Assembly (NCBI GenBank): GCA_963841405.1
Contig: CAWJCM010000004.1
Coordinates: 186,001 to 250,000 of the forward strand
Length of the DNA stretch: 64,000 nt
DNA from: DATBLE01 sp963841405
Lineage (GTDB): Bacteria; Actinomycetota; Thermoleophilia; Gaiellales; Gaiellaceae
Direction: 5' to 3'
The position numbers were made by a program, and so were the translations under genes. Position 1 is the stretch's first letter. Every line of letters begins with the position of its first letter. This document shows positions 15,297-24,165 of the stretch, one piece after another. The notes beneath the pieces were generated by a model, which saw only the letters and a list, made by a program, of their open reading frames with translations, ran no database searches and was not told the DNA's origin.

Positions 15297-16387
15297 TGAA
15301 GGCGGTCGCCGGTCTTAGCCGAGAACAAGTGCACCTCGTCGGCCCGAATCCGCAGGCGAACCTTCTCTCCACGCTCGGGGACGGAGCGCGCGTCAATCTT
15401 GGCAACGAGATCCGCGCCGTGGACGATATCGTCGCGATGTGGTAGCTCCGCGAACAGATACGCATCCGAGCCCAGCTCCTCGATGATGTTGACGACCGCG
15501 TCGAGTCCGTCCTCGGCCGGGCCGACGACGTCGAGCGACTCGGGCCGGAAACCGATCATCACAGCCTCGGCCTTGCCGGCAGCCGCTCGAACCTCTCGCG
15601 CCAACGGAATCTCATAACCGTTGACCGCCACGCCCGCCTCCGTGAGGCGTCCTTCGCGGACGTTCATCGCCGGCGAGCCGATGAACGTGGCGACGAAGAC
15701 ATTGCTCGGACGTGCATACACCTTTCGAGGGTCATCGGCCTGCTGAAGCCGACCCTCGTGCATCACGGCGATCCGGTCGCCCAAGGTCATCGCCTCGACC
15801 TGGTCGTGGGTGACATAGACAGTCGTCGTCCCGAGGCGCTGCTGCAGCGCGGAGATCTCAGTGCGCGTCTGAACTCTGAGCTTTGCGTCGAGGTTGCTGA
15901 GAGGCTCATCCATCAGGAAGACCCGCGGGTTACGCACGATCGCCCGCCCCATCGCGACCCGCTGGCGTTGCCCACCGGACAGAGCACTCGGCCGGCGATC
16001 GAGGAGCGGTTCCAGATCGAGGATACGAGCCGCCTCGGCAACACGCGCCCGGATCTCGCCCTTTGGCCGCTTTGCCATCCGCAGCGCAAATCCCATGTTC
16101 TCGGCGACGGTCATGTGCGGATACAGCGCGTAGTCCTGGAAGACCATCGCGACGTCACGATCCTTGGGCGCCACGCCCGAGACTTCCTTCTCATCGATGT
16201 AGATGGCGCCTTCGTCCACCGGCTCCAGGCCGGCCAGCATCCGCAGGCTGGTCGACTTTCCGCAGCCCGACGGCCCGACCAGCACCACGAACTCACCGTC
16301 GTCGACGTCGAGGTCGAGCTCGGAGACCGCAGGGCGTTCGCCGTTGACGTACACCCGGGTAGCGCGTTCGTACCTTACGCCTGCCAT
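15293..16387 (-). CDS. Sugar ABC transporter ATP-binding protein, UgpC/MsmK type
   Basis: This is a 364-residue ATPase of the carbohydrate-uptake CUT1 class. Walker A GPSGCGKST is near residue 37, Q-loop FQDYALYPHMTV, signature LSGGQRQR near 137 and Walker B FLMDEPLSNLD. A C-terminal TOBE/OB regulatory domain (about 240-364) is typical of MalK-like ATPases. It lies four bases downstream of the MalG-type permease. It may serve several sugar importers, as MsmK-like ATPases often do, but here it is operon-linked to one. Confidence 0.93.
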   Translation of the reverse strand: MAGVRYERATRVYVNGERPAVSELDLDVDDGEFVVLVGPSGCGKSTSLRMLAGLEPVDEGAIYIDEKEVSGVAPKDRDVAMVFQDYALYPHMTVAENMGFALRMAKRPKGEIRARVAEAARILDLEPLLDRRPSALSGGQRQRVAMGRAIVRNPRVFLMDEPLSNLDAKLRVQTRTEISALQQRLGTTTVYVTHDQVEAMTLGDRIAVMHEGRLQQADDPRKVYARPSNVFVATFIGSPAMNVREGRLTEAGVAVNGYEIPLAREVRAAAGKAEAVMIGFRPESLDVVGPAEDGLDAVVNIIEELGSDAYLFAELPHRDDIVHGADLVAKIDARSVPERGEKVRLRIRADEVHLFSAKTGDRLH

Positions 16388-16391
16388 CGGT

Positions 16392-17249
16392 TCAGCCCTT
16401 CAGCGCGCCCTCCGACAGCCCCGAGATGAGCCGCCGGTTGACGAGCAGGTAGACGACCAACACCGGCAGGCTCGTGAGAACCACGTCGGCGAAGATCAAA
16501 TTCCAGAGGTAGGTCACCTGCGTAGTCGCGCTTGATGCGGCGTGCTGGTACAGCGCCAGCGGCAGCGTCGACTGGGTCGAGCCTCCGAGGAGGAACAAGG
16601 CGAAGAAGAACTCATTCCATACCGAAATGACCAAGATGACTCCTCCGACGAGCAACACCGGCAGGAGGAGTGGCAGGATGATCCTGCGGTAGATCTGGAG
16701 CCGGTTCGCACCGTCGATCGATGCCGCTTCCTCGAGCGAACGCGGAAATGAGCGAAGGAAACCTGTCGCGAGGAAGATCACGATGCCCATCCGCGTGCCC
16801 ATCATCGACAAGGCATAGCCCCAGAGCGTTGCCTGGAGGTGAAGCTTCTCCAGCAGATAGATCGTCGGCAGCACGGCCGGGGGCAGCAGAATCGAGAGGA
16901 CCGAGATATTGAAGGCGACCTTCATCGTCATCGACTGCGAGCGCGCGAAGGCCCATGCCGCGAGCGATCCGCAGAGGACGACGACCAGCATCGTGGGAAT
17001 CACGACAATGGCGCTGTTCTTCAACGCCGATAGAAAACCCCACTGATGGAGCGCAGTGCCGTAGTTCGACAAGATTGCCCAGCGCTTCGGCAGCGACAGG
17101 GTCAATGAGGCGGCCTCGGTATACGGCTTGAACGAGTTCACCAGAAGAACCCACAGCGGAACGAAGATCCAAGGAATCGCGATCAGCACGAGGACGGTCA
17201 CCTTCCAGTTCTCGCCGACCCATCTGCTTCCGCGCTCCCAGACGATCAC
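16392..17249 (-). CDS. Carbohydrate ABC transporter permease, MalG type
   Basis: This is a 285-residue inner-membrane subunit with six predicted helices. The MalG-type coupling motif EAASIDGANRLQIYRRIILP is near residue 190, and the C terminus SGLSEGALKG is characteristic. The GTG at 17249 overlaps the stop of the preceding permease as GTGA. It works with the permease at 17246, the binding protein at 18234 and the ATPase at 15293 as a sugar importer. Confidence 0.92.
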   Translation of the reverse strand: MIVWERGSRWVGENWKVTVLVLIAIPWIFVPLWVLLVNSFKPYTEAASLTLSLPKRWAILSNYGTALHQWGFLSALKNSAIVVIPTMLVVVLCGSLAAWAFARSQSMTMKVAFNISVLSILLPPAVLPTIYLLEKLHLQATLWGYALSMMGTRMGIVIFLATGFLRSFPRSLEEAASIDGANRLQIYRRIILPLLLPVLLVGGVILVISVWNEFFFALFLLGGSTQSTLPLALYQHAASSATTQVTYLWNLIFADVVLTSLPVLVVYLLVNRRLISGLSEGALKG

Positions 17250-18106
17250 AGGTCGACCTCGCGACGTCGGAGAAAGGCAAGCAACGGGATCGCAATAGCA
17301 ACGACCAGAATCGTCACGGTCAGGCTGAGCGCGGTCGACAAGCCGAAGAACCCGCCTCCGTACTCCTGGAAGGCGACGATGTTGAGCGTCGTCGTTGCGA
17401 CGCCCGGCCCGCCCGCTGTCGTCGCCTGCGCGATGTCGAACGCGCTGATCGAGCCGAGGAGAGTGACGACGACACTGAATGTGAAAGCTGGCGCGAGCAG
17501 TCTGAAGCGCACACGCCAGAACCGCTGCCACGCACCCGCGCCGTCGATCTTCGCAGCCTCGGTCAGCGACCGGGGGATCGCGTTGAGGCCAGCGATGTAG
17601 ACGAGCGTAACTAAGCCGCTGTACCGCCAGGCGTCGATCGATGCGACCGCGACCAGCGCAGACGTCGGATGCCCCAGCCATTCGTAATGGAAACCGGAGT
17701 CCAAGATCCCGATCGCACCATTGAGCGGGCCGTTCGGAGCGAGGATCGCATGCCAGATGTAGCCCGCAGCAACAGGTGCGATCAACACGGGGATGAAGAA
17801 CAGTGCTCGAAAGAAGACAGACATCCTCGTCGTCTCGTGCAGCAGGAGTGCCATGCTCAGACTGAACGTGTTCTGAACGATCGTCGCGATGAGTGCATAC
17901 TTGAGCGTGACTTCGACCGGCGGCCAGAGGTAGCCCACCTGGTTCAAGGTGCGGAAATTGTCGATCCCCGTCCAGTTGATCGCACTCTGGAAACCGGACC
18001 AGTCGGTGAAAGCGAAGCGGATATTCAGCAGAAACGGCAGTACGAAGAAGACACCGAGCAAAACGAAAGCGGGAAGCGCGAACGGCCACCAGCGCGGCGC
18101 CGTCAC
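17246..18106 (-). CDS. Carbohydrate ABC transporter permease, MalF type
   Basis: This is a 286-residue permease if started at the GTG at 18106, six residues before the first helix (WWPFALPAFVLLGVFFVLPF). It has the EAAKIDGAGAWQRFWRVRF coupling motif near residue 195. The frame is open to an ATG at 18208, adding 34 residues. That extension would run through a perfect 16-bp inverted repeat (18142-18178), which is much more likely to be an intercistronic hairpin, so I prefer 18106. Neither start has a good ribosome site. The gene forms the heterodimeric channel with the MalG-type permease. Confidence 0.85.
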   Translation of the reverse strand: MTAPRWWPFALPAFVLLGVFFVLPFLLNIRFAFTDWSGFQSAINWTGIDNFRTLNQVGYLWPPVEVTLKYALIATIVQNTFSLSMALLLHETTRMSVFFRALFFIPVLIAPVAAGYIWHAILAPNGPLNGAIGILDSGFHYEWLGHPTSALVAVASIDAWRYSGLVTLVYIAGLNAIPRSLTEAAKIDGAGAWQRFWRVRFRLLAPAFTFSVVVTLLGSISAFDIAQATTAGGPGVATTTLNIVAFQEYGGGFFGLSTALSLTVTILVVAIAIPLLAFLRRREVDL

Positions 18107-18141
18107 CGAGCCAGCCCGGTGATGACGCCCGAAGGCAAGGC

Positions 18142-18178
18142 GACCTACGGGGCGGCGCACCACGCCGCCCCGTAGGTC
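18142..18178 (-). terminator. Intercistronic hairpin between binding protein and permease genes
   Basis: There is a perfect 16-bp stem (18142-18157 with 18163-18178) and a 5-base loop, with no T-run after it on the minus strand. Its position just after the solute-binding-protein gene matches hairpins that leave the binding protein more abundant than the membrane subunits, by mRNA stabilisation or partial termination. It also argues for the downstream start of the permease. Confidence 0.6.
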
Positions 18179-18233
18179 ATCGTCGCTTAGCCGACTTGCT
18201 TCGCTCATCGACGTTGCCGATACCGCTCTGCCG

Positions 18234-19541
18234 CTACCAGCCCTTCAGATGCGCGGCGTGCGCAGCCTGCTCGAAGAACACCTGCGCCTGCTGGCCGACC
18301 TGCTGCGGGGTCGCCTGTCCCGCGATCAGCTTCGACATCAGGATCGCGAACTGCGAGTTGAACCCGACGAGGTTCGTGTTGAAGGCGAGGGTGCCCGACT
18401 TATAGGAGCGGGCGACCGCCTGCTGCAGCTGCGAGGCGCCCGGTGCCTGCTTCCCCGTCGAGATGATCGGATAGTTCCCTGACTGGTTCAGATACGCCTG
18501 ATAGCCAGGTCCGGTGATCCAGTTGATGAACCTCATCGCGATCGCTTGCTTCGCGGCATTCCCAGTCTTTGGGACGTACCATGTCCCCTTCGGCCCTCCG
18601 GCCCACGGAGCGATAGCCGCCGTAAAGGACGGTGTCGCCCAGCCCAGCGTCGAGTCGAGCTTCGCGTTGCCGCCGAGCTGCTGCGACAGCAGAGGCCCGA
18701 AGTCAGATGGCAGGAACTGGATCGCTGCTTTGCCGGAGACGAGGTCGTTCATCCCGTCCTGGACGGACGCAGTCTGGATGCCGGAGTTGAAGCAGCCGTT
18801 GTTCTGGAGGTTCTTGTAAGCGGTCAGGGACTTGACGAGCAGGCCATTCGGGTCGGACAGCTTGGCCTTCTTTGCCAAGATCTGCTCCTCGTACCCGGTG
18901 TCCGGGTTCTTTTCGTACTGCGCGATGTAGGTCAGACCGCCGAGGATCTGGAGAGGCCACTGGTCGTGCCCGGACTCGTAGATCGGCGCGACATTCGGAT
19001 CCTTCGCCTTCAGGACCGTGCAGATGTGCATGAGATCTGCATAGGTCTTGGGCGGGTTGAGCCCATTCTTCGCCAGGACGGCTTTGTTGTAGAACGCACC
19101 GAACACGGTCGGGTCGGCCACCTGCGCCGCATACGTGTGCCCCTCAAACGAACCGGAGACCTTCGCAAGCATTCCTGACTTCTTCACGAACGGGAGGTTC
19201 GAGAGGTCGACGAGGTTCTTTTTCGGGTTGAGCGCCCAGAAGAGCGACGTCGGGTGATACTCGAGGATGTCCGGCCTCGCACCGGAGTTCCACTTCGTCT
19301 GGACTGCGAGTTCAGTACCCACGGTTGGAAGGATCACCAGCTTCAACCGTACGTGGAATTTTCTTTCAAAGCGGCCGTAGACTGCCCGCGTCGCCGGCGT
19401 ATCTTGGGGGAATGTCCAGACCGTTAGTGTCGGAGTACTCGCTCTCCGCGAGCTCGATGAGGTGCTCCCGGCGCCTGCAGCTACTACGATCGAGAGTGCC
19501 AAGACGAATCCGAGAAGACCCGCGAAAACGGGGCGTTTCAC
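18234..19541 (-). CDS. Extracellular sugar-binding protein of ABC transporter (SBP family 1)
   Basis: This is a 435-residue exported binding protein. A signal sequence covers residues 1-25 (KRPVFAGLLGFVLALSIVVAAGAG) without a clear lipobox. The mature part follows the family 1 fold: LTVWTFPQDT, KWNSGARPDILEYHP, YNKAVLAKNGLNPPKTYADL, and AAIAPWAGGPKGTWYVPKTGNAAKQAIAMRFINW. GTG 19541 has AAGGAGTG eight bases upstream and overlaps the esterase stop (GTGA). The sugar is not readable from sequence; the neighbours suggest a glycoside or an oligosaccharide carrying rhamnose, glucose or acyl groups. Confidence 0.9.
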   Translation of the reverse strand: MKRPVFAGLLGFVLALSIVVAAGAGSTSSSSRRASTPTLTVWTFPQDTPATRAVYGRFERKFHVRLKLVILPTVGTELAVQTKWNSGARPDILEYHPTSLFWALNPKKNLVDLSNLPFVKKSGMLAKVSGSFEGHTYAAQVADPTVFGAFYNKAVLAKNGLNPPKTYADLMHICTVLKAKDPNVAPIYESGHDQWPLQILGGLTYIAQYEKNPDTGYEEQILAKKAKLSDPNGLLVKSLTAYKNLQNNGCFNSGIQTASVQDGMNDLVSGKAAIQFLPSDFGPLLSQQLGGNAKLDSTLGWATPSFTAAIAPWAGGPKGTWYVPKTGNAAKQAIAMRFINWITGPGYQAYLNQSGNYPIISTGKQAPGASQLQQAVARSYKSGTLAFNTNLVGFNSQFAILMSKLIAGQATPQQVGQQAQVFFEQAAHAAHLKGW

Positions 19542-20536
19542 GATTCACTCCTTTCGCTGACGAGTTGTGGCGAATCCGCAAACACGGCGGGGCCACTCCA
19601 GCCGTTCAATCCCTGTCGAAGTGCCCAGGCGATTTCGCTCAGCCGACGCTGCGAGATCGCCGCCGTGGCGACCGCCTCTGAGCCGTGGTATGCGCCCGGG
19701 AAGTTGTGGAGCTCTGCTGCGACTCCAGCTTGAAGGAGTCGCAAGCCGTAGAGGATTCCCTCATCACGGAGGGGGTCGAATTGAGACGTAGCAATATACG
19801 CGGGCGGAAGGCCGGACAGATCTTCGGCACGCGCCGGAGCGGCGTAATGGGGAATCGTGTCTCGGTCGTCTCCGAGGTAGTGCCGCCAGCTGATCCGGGC
19901 ACTCTGTTGATCCCACACCGGGGTCGTTGTGAACTCGTTCATCGAGGAGGTCTCGAGTCGGTCGTCCAAGACCGGCGCGTTCAGCATCTGAAAACAGATG
20001 TGCGGCCCGCCACGATCTCGGGCAAGCAAAGCGAGCGCTGCCGCGAGACATCCACCGGCACTCGATCCGGCCACCGCGATGCGGCTTGATTCGATGCCGA
20101 GCTCGTCGGCACTTTCGGCCATCCAGCAGAGAGCCGCATAGCAATCGTCGAGCGCGGCGGGAAACGGATGTTCGGGTGCCAGCCGGTATTCGACGGACAC
20201 CAGCACTGCACCAACGGCGTTGGCGAGCGACGCCGCGCGCCCATGTTCGCCGTCGATGCTGCCCAGGACGAATCCGCCGTTGTGGATGTAGAGCACGCCG
20301 GGGAGCAGCCGCCCAAATTCACGCGGGGCGTAGACCCGCACGTTGACCGCGGGGGCCTGCGCGTCCGCCGGCACCACCTGGTCTCGGATCTCGAGCTCCT
20401 CGAGCCCCTCGATCTCGTCGCCCCCGAGGGCCAGGAACTCTCGATGCAAGGCACGTGCAGCGTCGAGATCCTCTATCGACTGGGTCGGCTGCAACGCGAG
20501 CGCGGCAGCGAGTTCCGGATCGTACGCGTAGCCCAC
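19538..20536 (-). CDS. Alpha/beta hydrolase, HSL-type esterase
   Basis: This is a 332-residue esterase of the hormone-sensitive-lipase (family IV) type. The oxyanion motif is HNGGF (usual form HGGG) near residue 85, the nucleophile elbow GSSAGG near 156, catalytic Asp in FDPLRDEG near 254 and His in AYHGSE near 285. GTG 20536 has GGAGGAG five bases upstream. It is the first gene of the six-gene sugar-uptake operon, so it probably removes acyl groups from imported glycosides. It is divergent from the GH3 gene across a 269-bp region that holds the promoters of both operons but no operator I can name. Confidence 0.88.
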   Translation of the reverse strand: MGYAYDPELAAALALQPTQSIEDLDAARALHREFLALGGDEIEGLEELEIRDQVVPADAQAPAVNVRVYAPREFGRLLPGVLYIHNGGFVLGSIDGEHGRAASLANAVGAVLVSVEYRLAPEHPFPAALDDCYAALCWMAESADELGIESSRIAVAGSSAGGCLAAALALLARDRGGPHICFQMLNAPVLDDRLETSSMNEFTTTPVWDQQSARISWRHYLGDDRDTIPHYAAPARAEDLSGLPPAYIATSQFDPLRDEGILYGLRLLQAGVAAELHNFPGAYHGSEAVATAAISQRRLSEIAWALRQGLNGWSGPAVFADSPQLVSERSES

Positions 20537-20805
20537 GCAACTCCTCCGCTTCGAGGTGTTCGCCTCGTCTTCGAGACGTAGCGATCTTCGAAGCTGGGCT
20601 CGAGGCTGTCATCCGCCAGGCGCCGGGAATGCGGCGTCGCGTGTCCGACGACTGGCGGGTATTGGCCTCCTCAACCGGGCTCTCGGGCAGTCAGCCATCC
20701 GCGTGGCGGAGTGCACGTCAGGTCTTCCTATCCCTGGCGGATGACGACGCGAACCAGGCAACCGACAATGTCCCCACGCATCTGGGTCGCGGAGAGGAGC
20801 CAACG

Positions 20806-23259
20806 GTGACGACTGAGACAGTTCCCCCGGCGACCGATCGCCCGGAGGAGGCGCTCCGAGGTCTGGCGCTCGAGGAGAAGGTCCGGCTCCTCACCGGCAA
20901 GGATCTCTGGAGCACCTGGCCAATCGACAGAATCGGTCTCCGTCGGATGGTTATGTCCGACGGCCCGTCCGGCGTGCGCGGCGAGGTCTGGGACGAGCGC
21001 GATCCGTCGCTCAATCTCCCCTCGGCAACCACGCTTGCATGCAGCTGGGATCTCGATCTCGCCCGTCGCTACGGCGCTGCGCTTGCGGTCGAGGCCCGAC
21101 GTAAGGGCGTCGACGTCGTGCTCGGGCCGACGATCAACCTGCAGCGGTCACCGCTAGGCGGCAGGCATTTCGAAGCGTTCAGCGAGGACCCGGTGCTCAC
21201 GTCCGTTCTGGCAGCCGCATACGTGCGAGGGCTCCAGGACAACGGAGTCGCGGCCACTCCGAAGCACTACGTTGCGAACGACAGCGAGACCGAGCGGTTC
21301 ACGCTCGACGTCCGCGTGAGCGAACGCGCGCTTCGTGAGGTGTATCTGCTCGCGTTCGAGAAAGCCGTCGTGGAGGCCCAGGCGTGGCTGGTGATGAGCG
21401 CATACAACGGCGTCAACGGAGCGACCATGACGGAGAACAACCTCCTGGAACGGCCGCTCAAGAGCGAGTGGGGCTTCGAAGGGGTCGTCGTCAGCGACTG
21501 GACAGCGGTCCGGACGCTGGAAAGCGCCCGCCACGCTCAGGATCTCGCGATGCCAGGCCCGGATGGCCCTTGGGGAAACGCGCTTGTCGCAGCACTCCGG
21601 TCCGGGGAAATCGCGGAAGATGTCGTGGAGGAGAAGGTCCGCCGAATTCTCCGCCTCGCGGAACGGGTCGGTGCGCTCGGCGACATCGTGCGGGCACCCG
21701 TGACGGCGGCGGAGGATGGGATCACGCTCGCGCGCGAGGTCGCGTGCGAAGGGATGGTGCTCCTCGAGAATCGCGGCGAGCTGCCGTGGGACGCCGCGTC
21801 CCTCAGGTCGCTGGCGGTGATCGGCGACAACGCCCTGCACGCGCGAACGCAGGGAGGCGGCAGCGCCACGGTCATCCCCGACCACGTCGTCTCGCCGCTC
21901 GCGGGCCTGCGCACAGCGCTTCCGGACGTCGACCTTTCGTACTCACGGGGGGCCGTCGTCCAGCAAACCGTGGCAGAGCTGCCGCTCGACGAGATCGTGA
22001 ACCCGGCGTCAGGCGAGCCGGGAGCTCGAGTCCGCTTCCTGAACGACGACGGTGTGGAGATCTACGGGGAAGACCGCCGTTCGACCTCGCTCGCCTGGGT
22101 CGGAGGGGACGCGCCGATCGGCGAAGCAGCCGGGTTCCGGCTCGAGACTCGCTGGACGCCGAAGACGACGGGTGCGATCTGCGTCGGATTCGCGGCCGTC
22201 GGGTCTGGCCGCGTGTTCGTCGACGGCGAACTGATCGTCGATCGGGCGGTGGAGCCAGTCGGCCACTCCGACATCCTCGCTAGCCGCCTTCCCCGCGACA
22301 CTGCGACTGCGCCGATCGAGACGCTGGCCGGTCATACGGTCGAGCTCCGTTTCGACTTCGACCTGCGGAGTCGGCCCGAGACGACCAATCTACTCGTCGT
22401 TCGCGTCGGCACCGAGCCGGCTACCACGGATGCCGACGCCCTCATTGCCGAGGCTGTGGCCGCGGCGAAGCATGCTGACGCCGCGCTCGTCGTGGTCGGC
22501 ACCAACGCCCAGGTCGAGTCGGAGGGTTTCGACCGGCCGAGCCTCGCCTTGCCGGGTCGGCAGGACGATCTCGTTGCGGCGGTCGCCGCAGCGAATCCAC
22601 GAACCGTCGTGCTCGTCAACGCAGGAGCGCCGGTTCTGATGCCCTGGCGAAAAGACGTTGCCGCGGTGATGGTCGGTTGGTTTGGCGGGCAGGAATTCGG
22701 GTCGGCCGTCGCCTCCGTGCTGCTCGGAGAGAGCGAGCCGGGCGGCAGGCTCACGACGACCTGGCCGGAACGAGAGGAAGACGTCCCGGTGCTCTCGACA
22801 ACACCGGTCGACGGAATGCTCGAGTACCGAGAAGACGTTCACATTGGCTACCGCGCGTGGCTGAAGAGCGGTCGCGAGCCCGCATACTGGTTCGGCGACG
22901 GCCGGGGCTACACCGCGTTCGTGCTTCATCACGTGGATGTCGCGCCGGAGGTGCGGCCAGGCGACGAGATCATGGTCCGCATCAGCGTGGAGAATGTCGG
23001 GGCTCACGCCGGCAAGGAGGTCCTGCAGGTGTATGCCGAGCGACCCGACTCCGCCGTCGATCGACCGACTCGCTGGCTCGTCGGTTTCGCGCCGGTACGA
23101 CTGGAGCCCGGAGACCGGCGAGCCGTAGAAATTAGCGTCTGGAGCCGTCTCTTCGCGTACTGGGCGAATGGCTGGGAGTACGAGCAGGGGCGGTACGTGC
23201 TGAAGGTCGGCACGAGCGCCGTGACGCTCCCCCTCACCACACACGTCTCGCTTCGGTGA
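20806..23259 (+). CDS. Beta-glucosidase, GH3 family with PA14 insertion
   Basis: This is an 817-residue glycoside hydrolase. The N-terminal GH3 barrel carries the nucleophile region VVVSDWTAV near residue 229 and KHYVANDSETER, followed by the second GH3 domain. A PA14-like insert (about 400-540, LETRWTPKTTGAICVGFAAVG) and a C-terminal fibronectin III-like domain (VRISVENVGAHAGKEVLQVYA) complete it. GTG 20806 is six bases after GGAGAGGAG; the open frame further upstream lacks family similarity. No signal peptide is present. Beta-glucosidase or a related exo-activity is likely. It is coupled by GTGA to the reductase gene. Confidence 0.92.
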   Translation: MTTETVPPATDRPEEALRGLALEEKVRLLTGKDLWSTWPIDRIGLRRMVMSDGPSGVRGEVWDERDPSLNLPSATTLACSWDLDLARRYGAALAVEARRKGVDVVLGPTINLQRSPLGGRHFEAFSEDPVLTSVLAAAYVRGLQDNGVAATPKHYVANDSETERFTLDVRVSERALREVYLLAFEKAVVEAQAWLVMSAYNGVNGATMTENNLLERPLKSEWGFEGVVVSDWTAVRTLESARHAQDLAMPGPDGPWGNALVAALRSGEIAEDVVEEKVRRILRLAERVGALGDIVRAPVTAAEDGITLAREVACEGMVLLENRGELPWDAASLRSLAVIGDNALHARTQGGGSATVIPDHVVSPLAGLRTALPDVDLSYSRGAVVQQTVAELPLDEIVNPASGEPGARVRFLNDDGVEIYGEDRRSTSLAWVGGDAPIGEAAGFRLETRWTPKTTGAICVGFAAVGSGRVFVDGELIVDRAVEPVGHSDILASRLPRDTATAPIETLAGHTVELRFDFDLRSRPETTNLLVVRVGTEPATTDADALIAEAVAAAKHADAALVVVGTNAQVESEGFDRPSLALPGRQDDLVAAVAAANPRTVVLVNAGAPVLMPWRKDVAAVMVGWFGGQEFGSAVASVLLGESEPGGRLTTTWPEREEDVPVLSTTPVDGMLEYREDVHIGYRAWLKSGREPAYWFGDGRGYTAFVLHHVDVAPEVRPGDEIMVRISVENVGAHAGKEVLQVYAERPDSAVDRPTRWLVGFAPVRLEPGDRRAVEISVWSRLFAYWANGWEYEQGRYVLKVGTSAVTLPLTTHVSLR

Positions 23260-24146
23260 TCGATATCACCGTGCCTGCTCAGCCCCGCGTCGAGCGCGTC
23301 GTGCTGGGGACCGCGACGCTCACCGAAGCGGCGACTCCGACTGATCTTCTCGACAGCTTCGTGGCCGCAGGCGGCCGGCGCCTCGATCTGGCGAACGTCT
23401 ACGGCGAAGGGGACGCGTCGCGGATCGTCGGTCGCTGGCTCGCTCGTGCGAGCCGAAGCCCCCGCGTCGAGCTCTACGTCAAGGGCTGCCATCCGCCGCT
23501 CTGCGCACCCGGCTTCGTTCAGCGCGAGGTGGATGTCGCCCGCGCGTCGCTGGCTGTCAGCTCGCTCGACTACTTCATCTTGCATCGCGACGAGCCAACC
23601 GTCCCGGTCCAGGCGTGGGCGGAAGCGCTCCAGACCCAACTCGAGCGCGGGTCGGTCAAGGCCGTGGGCGTGTCGAACTGGTCACCGTCGCGCTTTGCAG
23701 AGCTTCGCACCGCCTTCGCATCCCGGGCAGCGGCGGTGGCCGTGTTCAGCAACCACTATTCGCTGGGCGAAATGGTCGCGCCGCCAATGCCGCGTTGTCG
23801 CACCATGAATCGTGGCGACGCCCGGCGTTTGGCGGCCGACGGCGTTCAGGTGCTCGCGTGGGCGGCGCTTGCGGGCGGATTCTTCGCCGGTCGTGATTCA
23901 ACAAGCTGGGATAGCGATGCAAATCGTGCACGCCGTCGGCGGGCTGCCGAGCTGGCTGCGTCATACGGTGTTTCAACGTGCGCGATCGCGCTGGCCTACG
24001 TCCTGGGCGAGCACGACCTGGTGATGGCCAGCGTCGGAACGCGATCTGTGGAGAACTTGGTGGACTTGCTCGGGGCAGCGGCCATCGAGCTCACTGTCCA
24101 CGAGATCGACTGGCTGGAAGGGGCTGCGACCCGGGCATTGTTGTGA
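23256..24146 (+). CDS. Aldo/keto reductase
   Basis: This is a 296-residue NAD(P)H-dependent oxidoreductase with a TIM barrel. The catalytic tetrad can be read as Asp and Tyr in RLDLANVYGEGD, Lys in LYVKGCHP and His in FILHRDEP. The cofactor end shows VGVSNWSPSRF and the final RSVENLVDLLGAA. The GTG at 23256 overlaps the GH3 stop (GTGA), so the two are co-translated. It may act on the sugar freed by the glucosidase or on its aglycone; the substrate is unknown. It ends 19 bases from the convergent isomerase-like gene. Confidence 0.88.
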   Translation: MIDITVPAQPRVERVVLGTATLTEAATPTDLLDSFVAAGGRRLDLANVYGEGDASRIVGRWLARASRSPRVELYVKGCHPPLCAPGFVQREVDVARASLAVSSLDYFILHRDEPTVPVQAWAEALQTQLERGSVKAVGVSNWSPSRFAELRTAFASRAAAVAVFSNHYSLGEMVAPPMPRCRTMNRGDARRLAADGVQVLAWAALAGGFFAGRDSTSWDSDANRARRRRAAELAASYGVSTCAIALAYVLGEHDLVMASVGTRSVENLVDLLGAAAIELTVHEIDWLEGAATRALL

Positions 24147-24165
24147 GGCCTGCGCGGCCGACTCG

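Noticed and set aside
16392..18089. 565-codon reading joining both sugar permease regions
   Set aside because: Only the last 285 residues are a real permease; the first half is an out-of-frame reading of the MalF-type gene.
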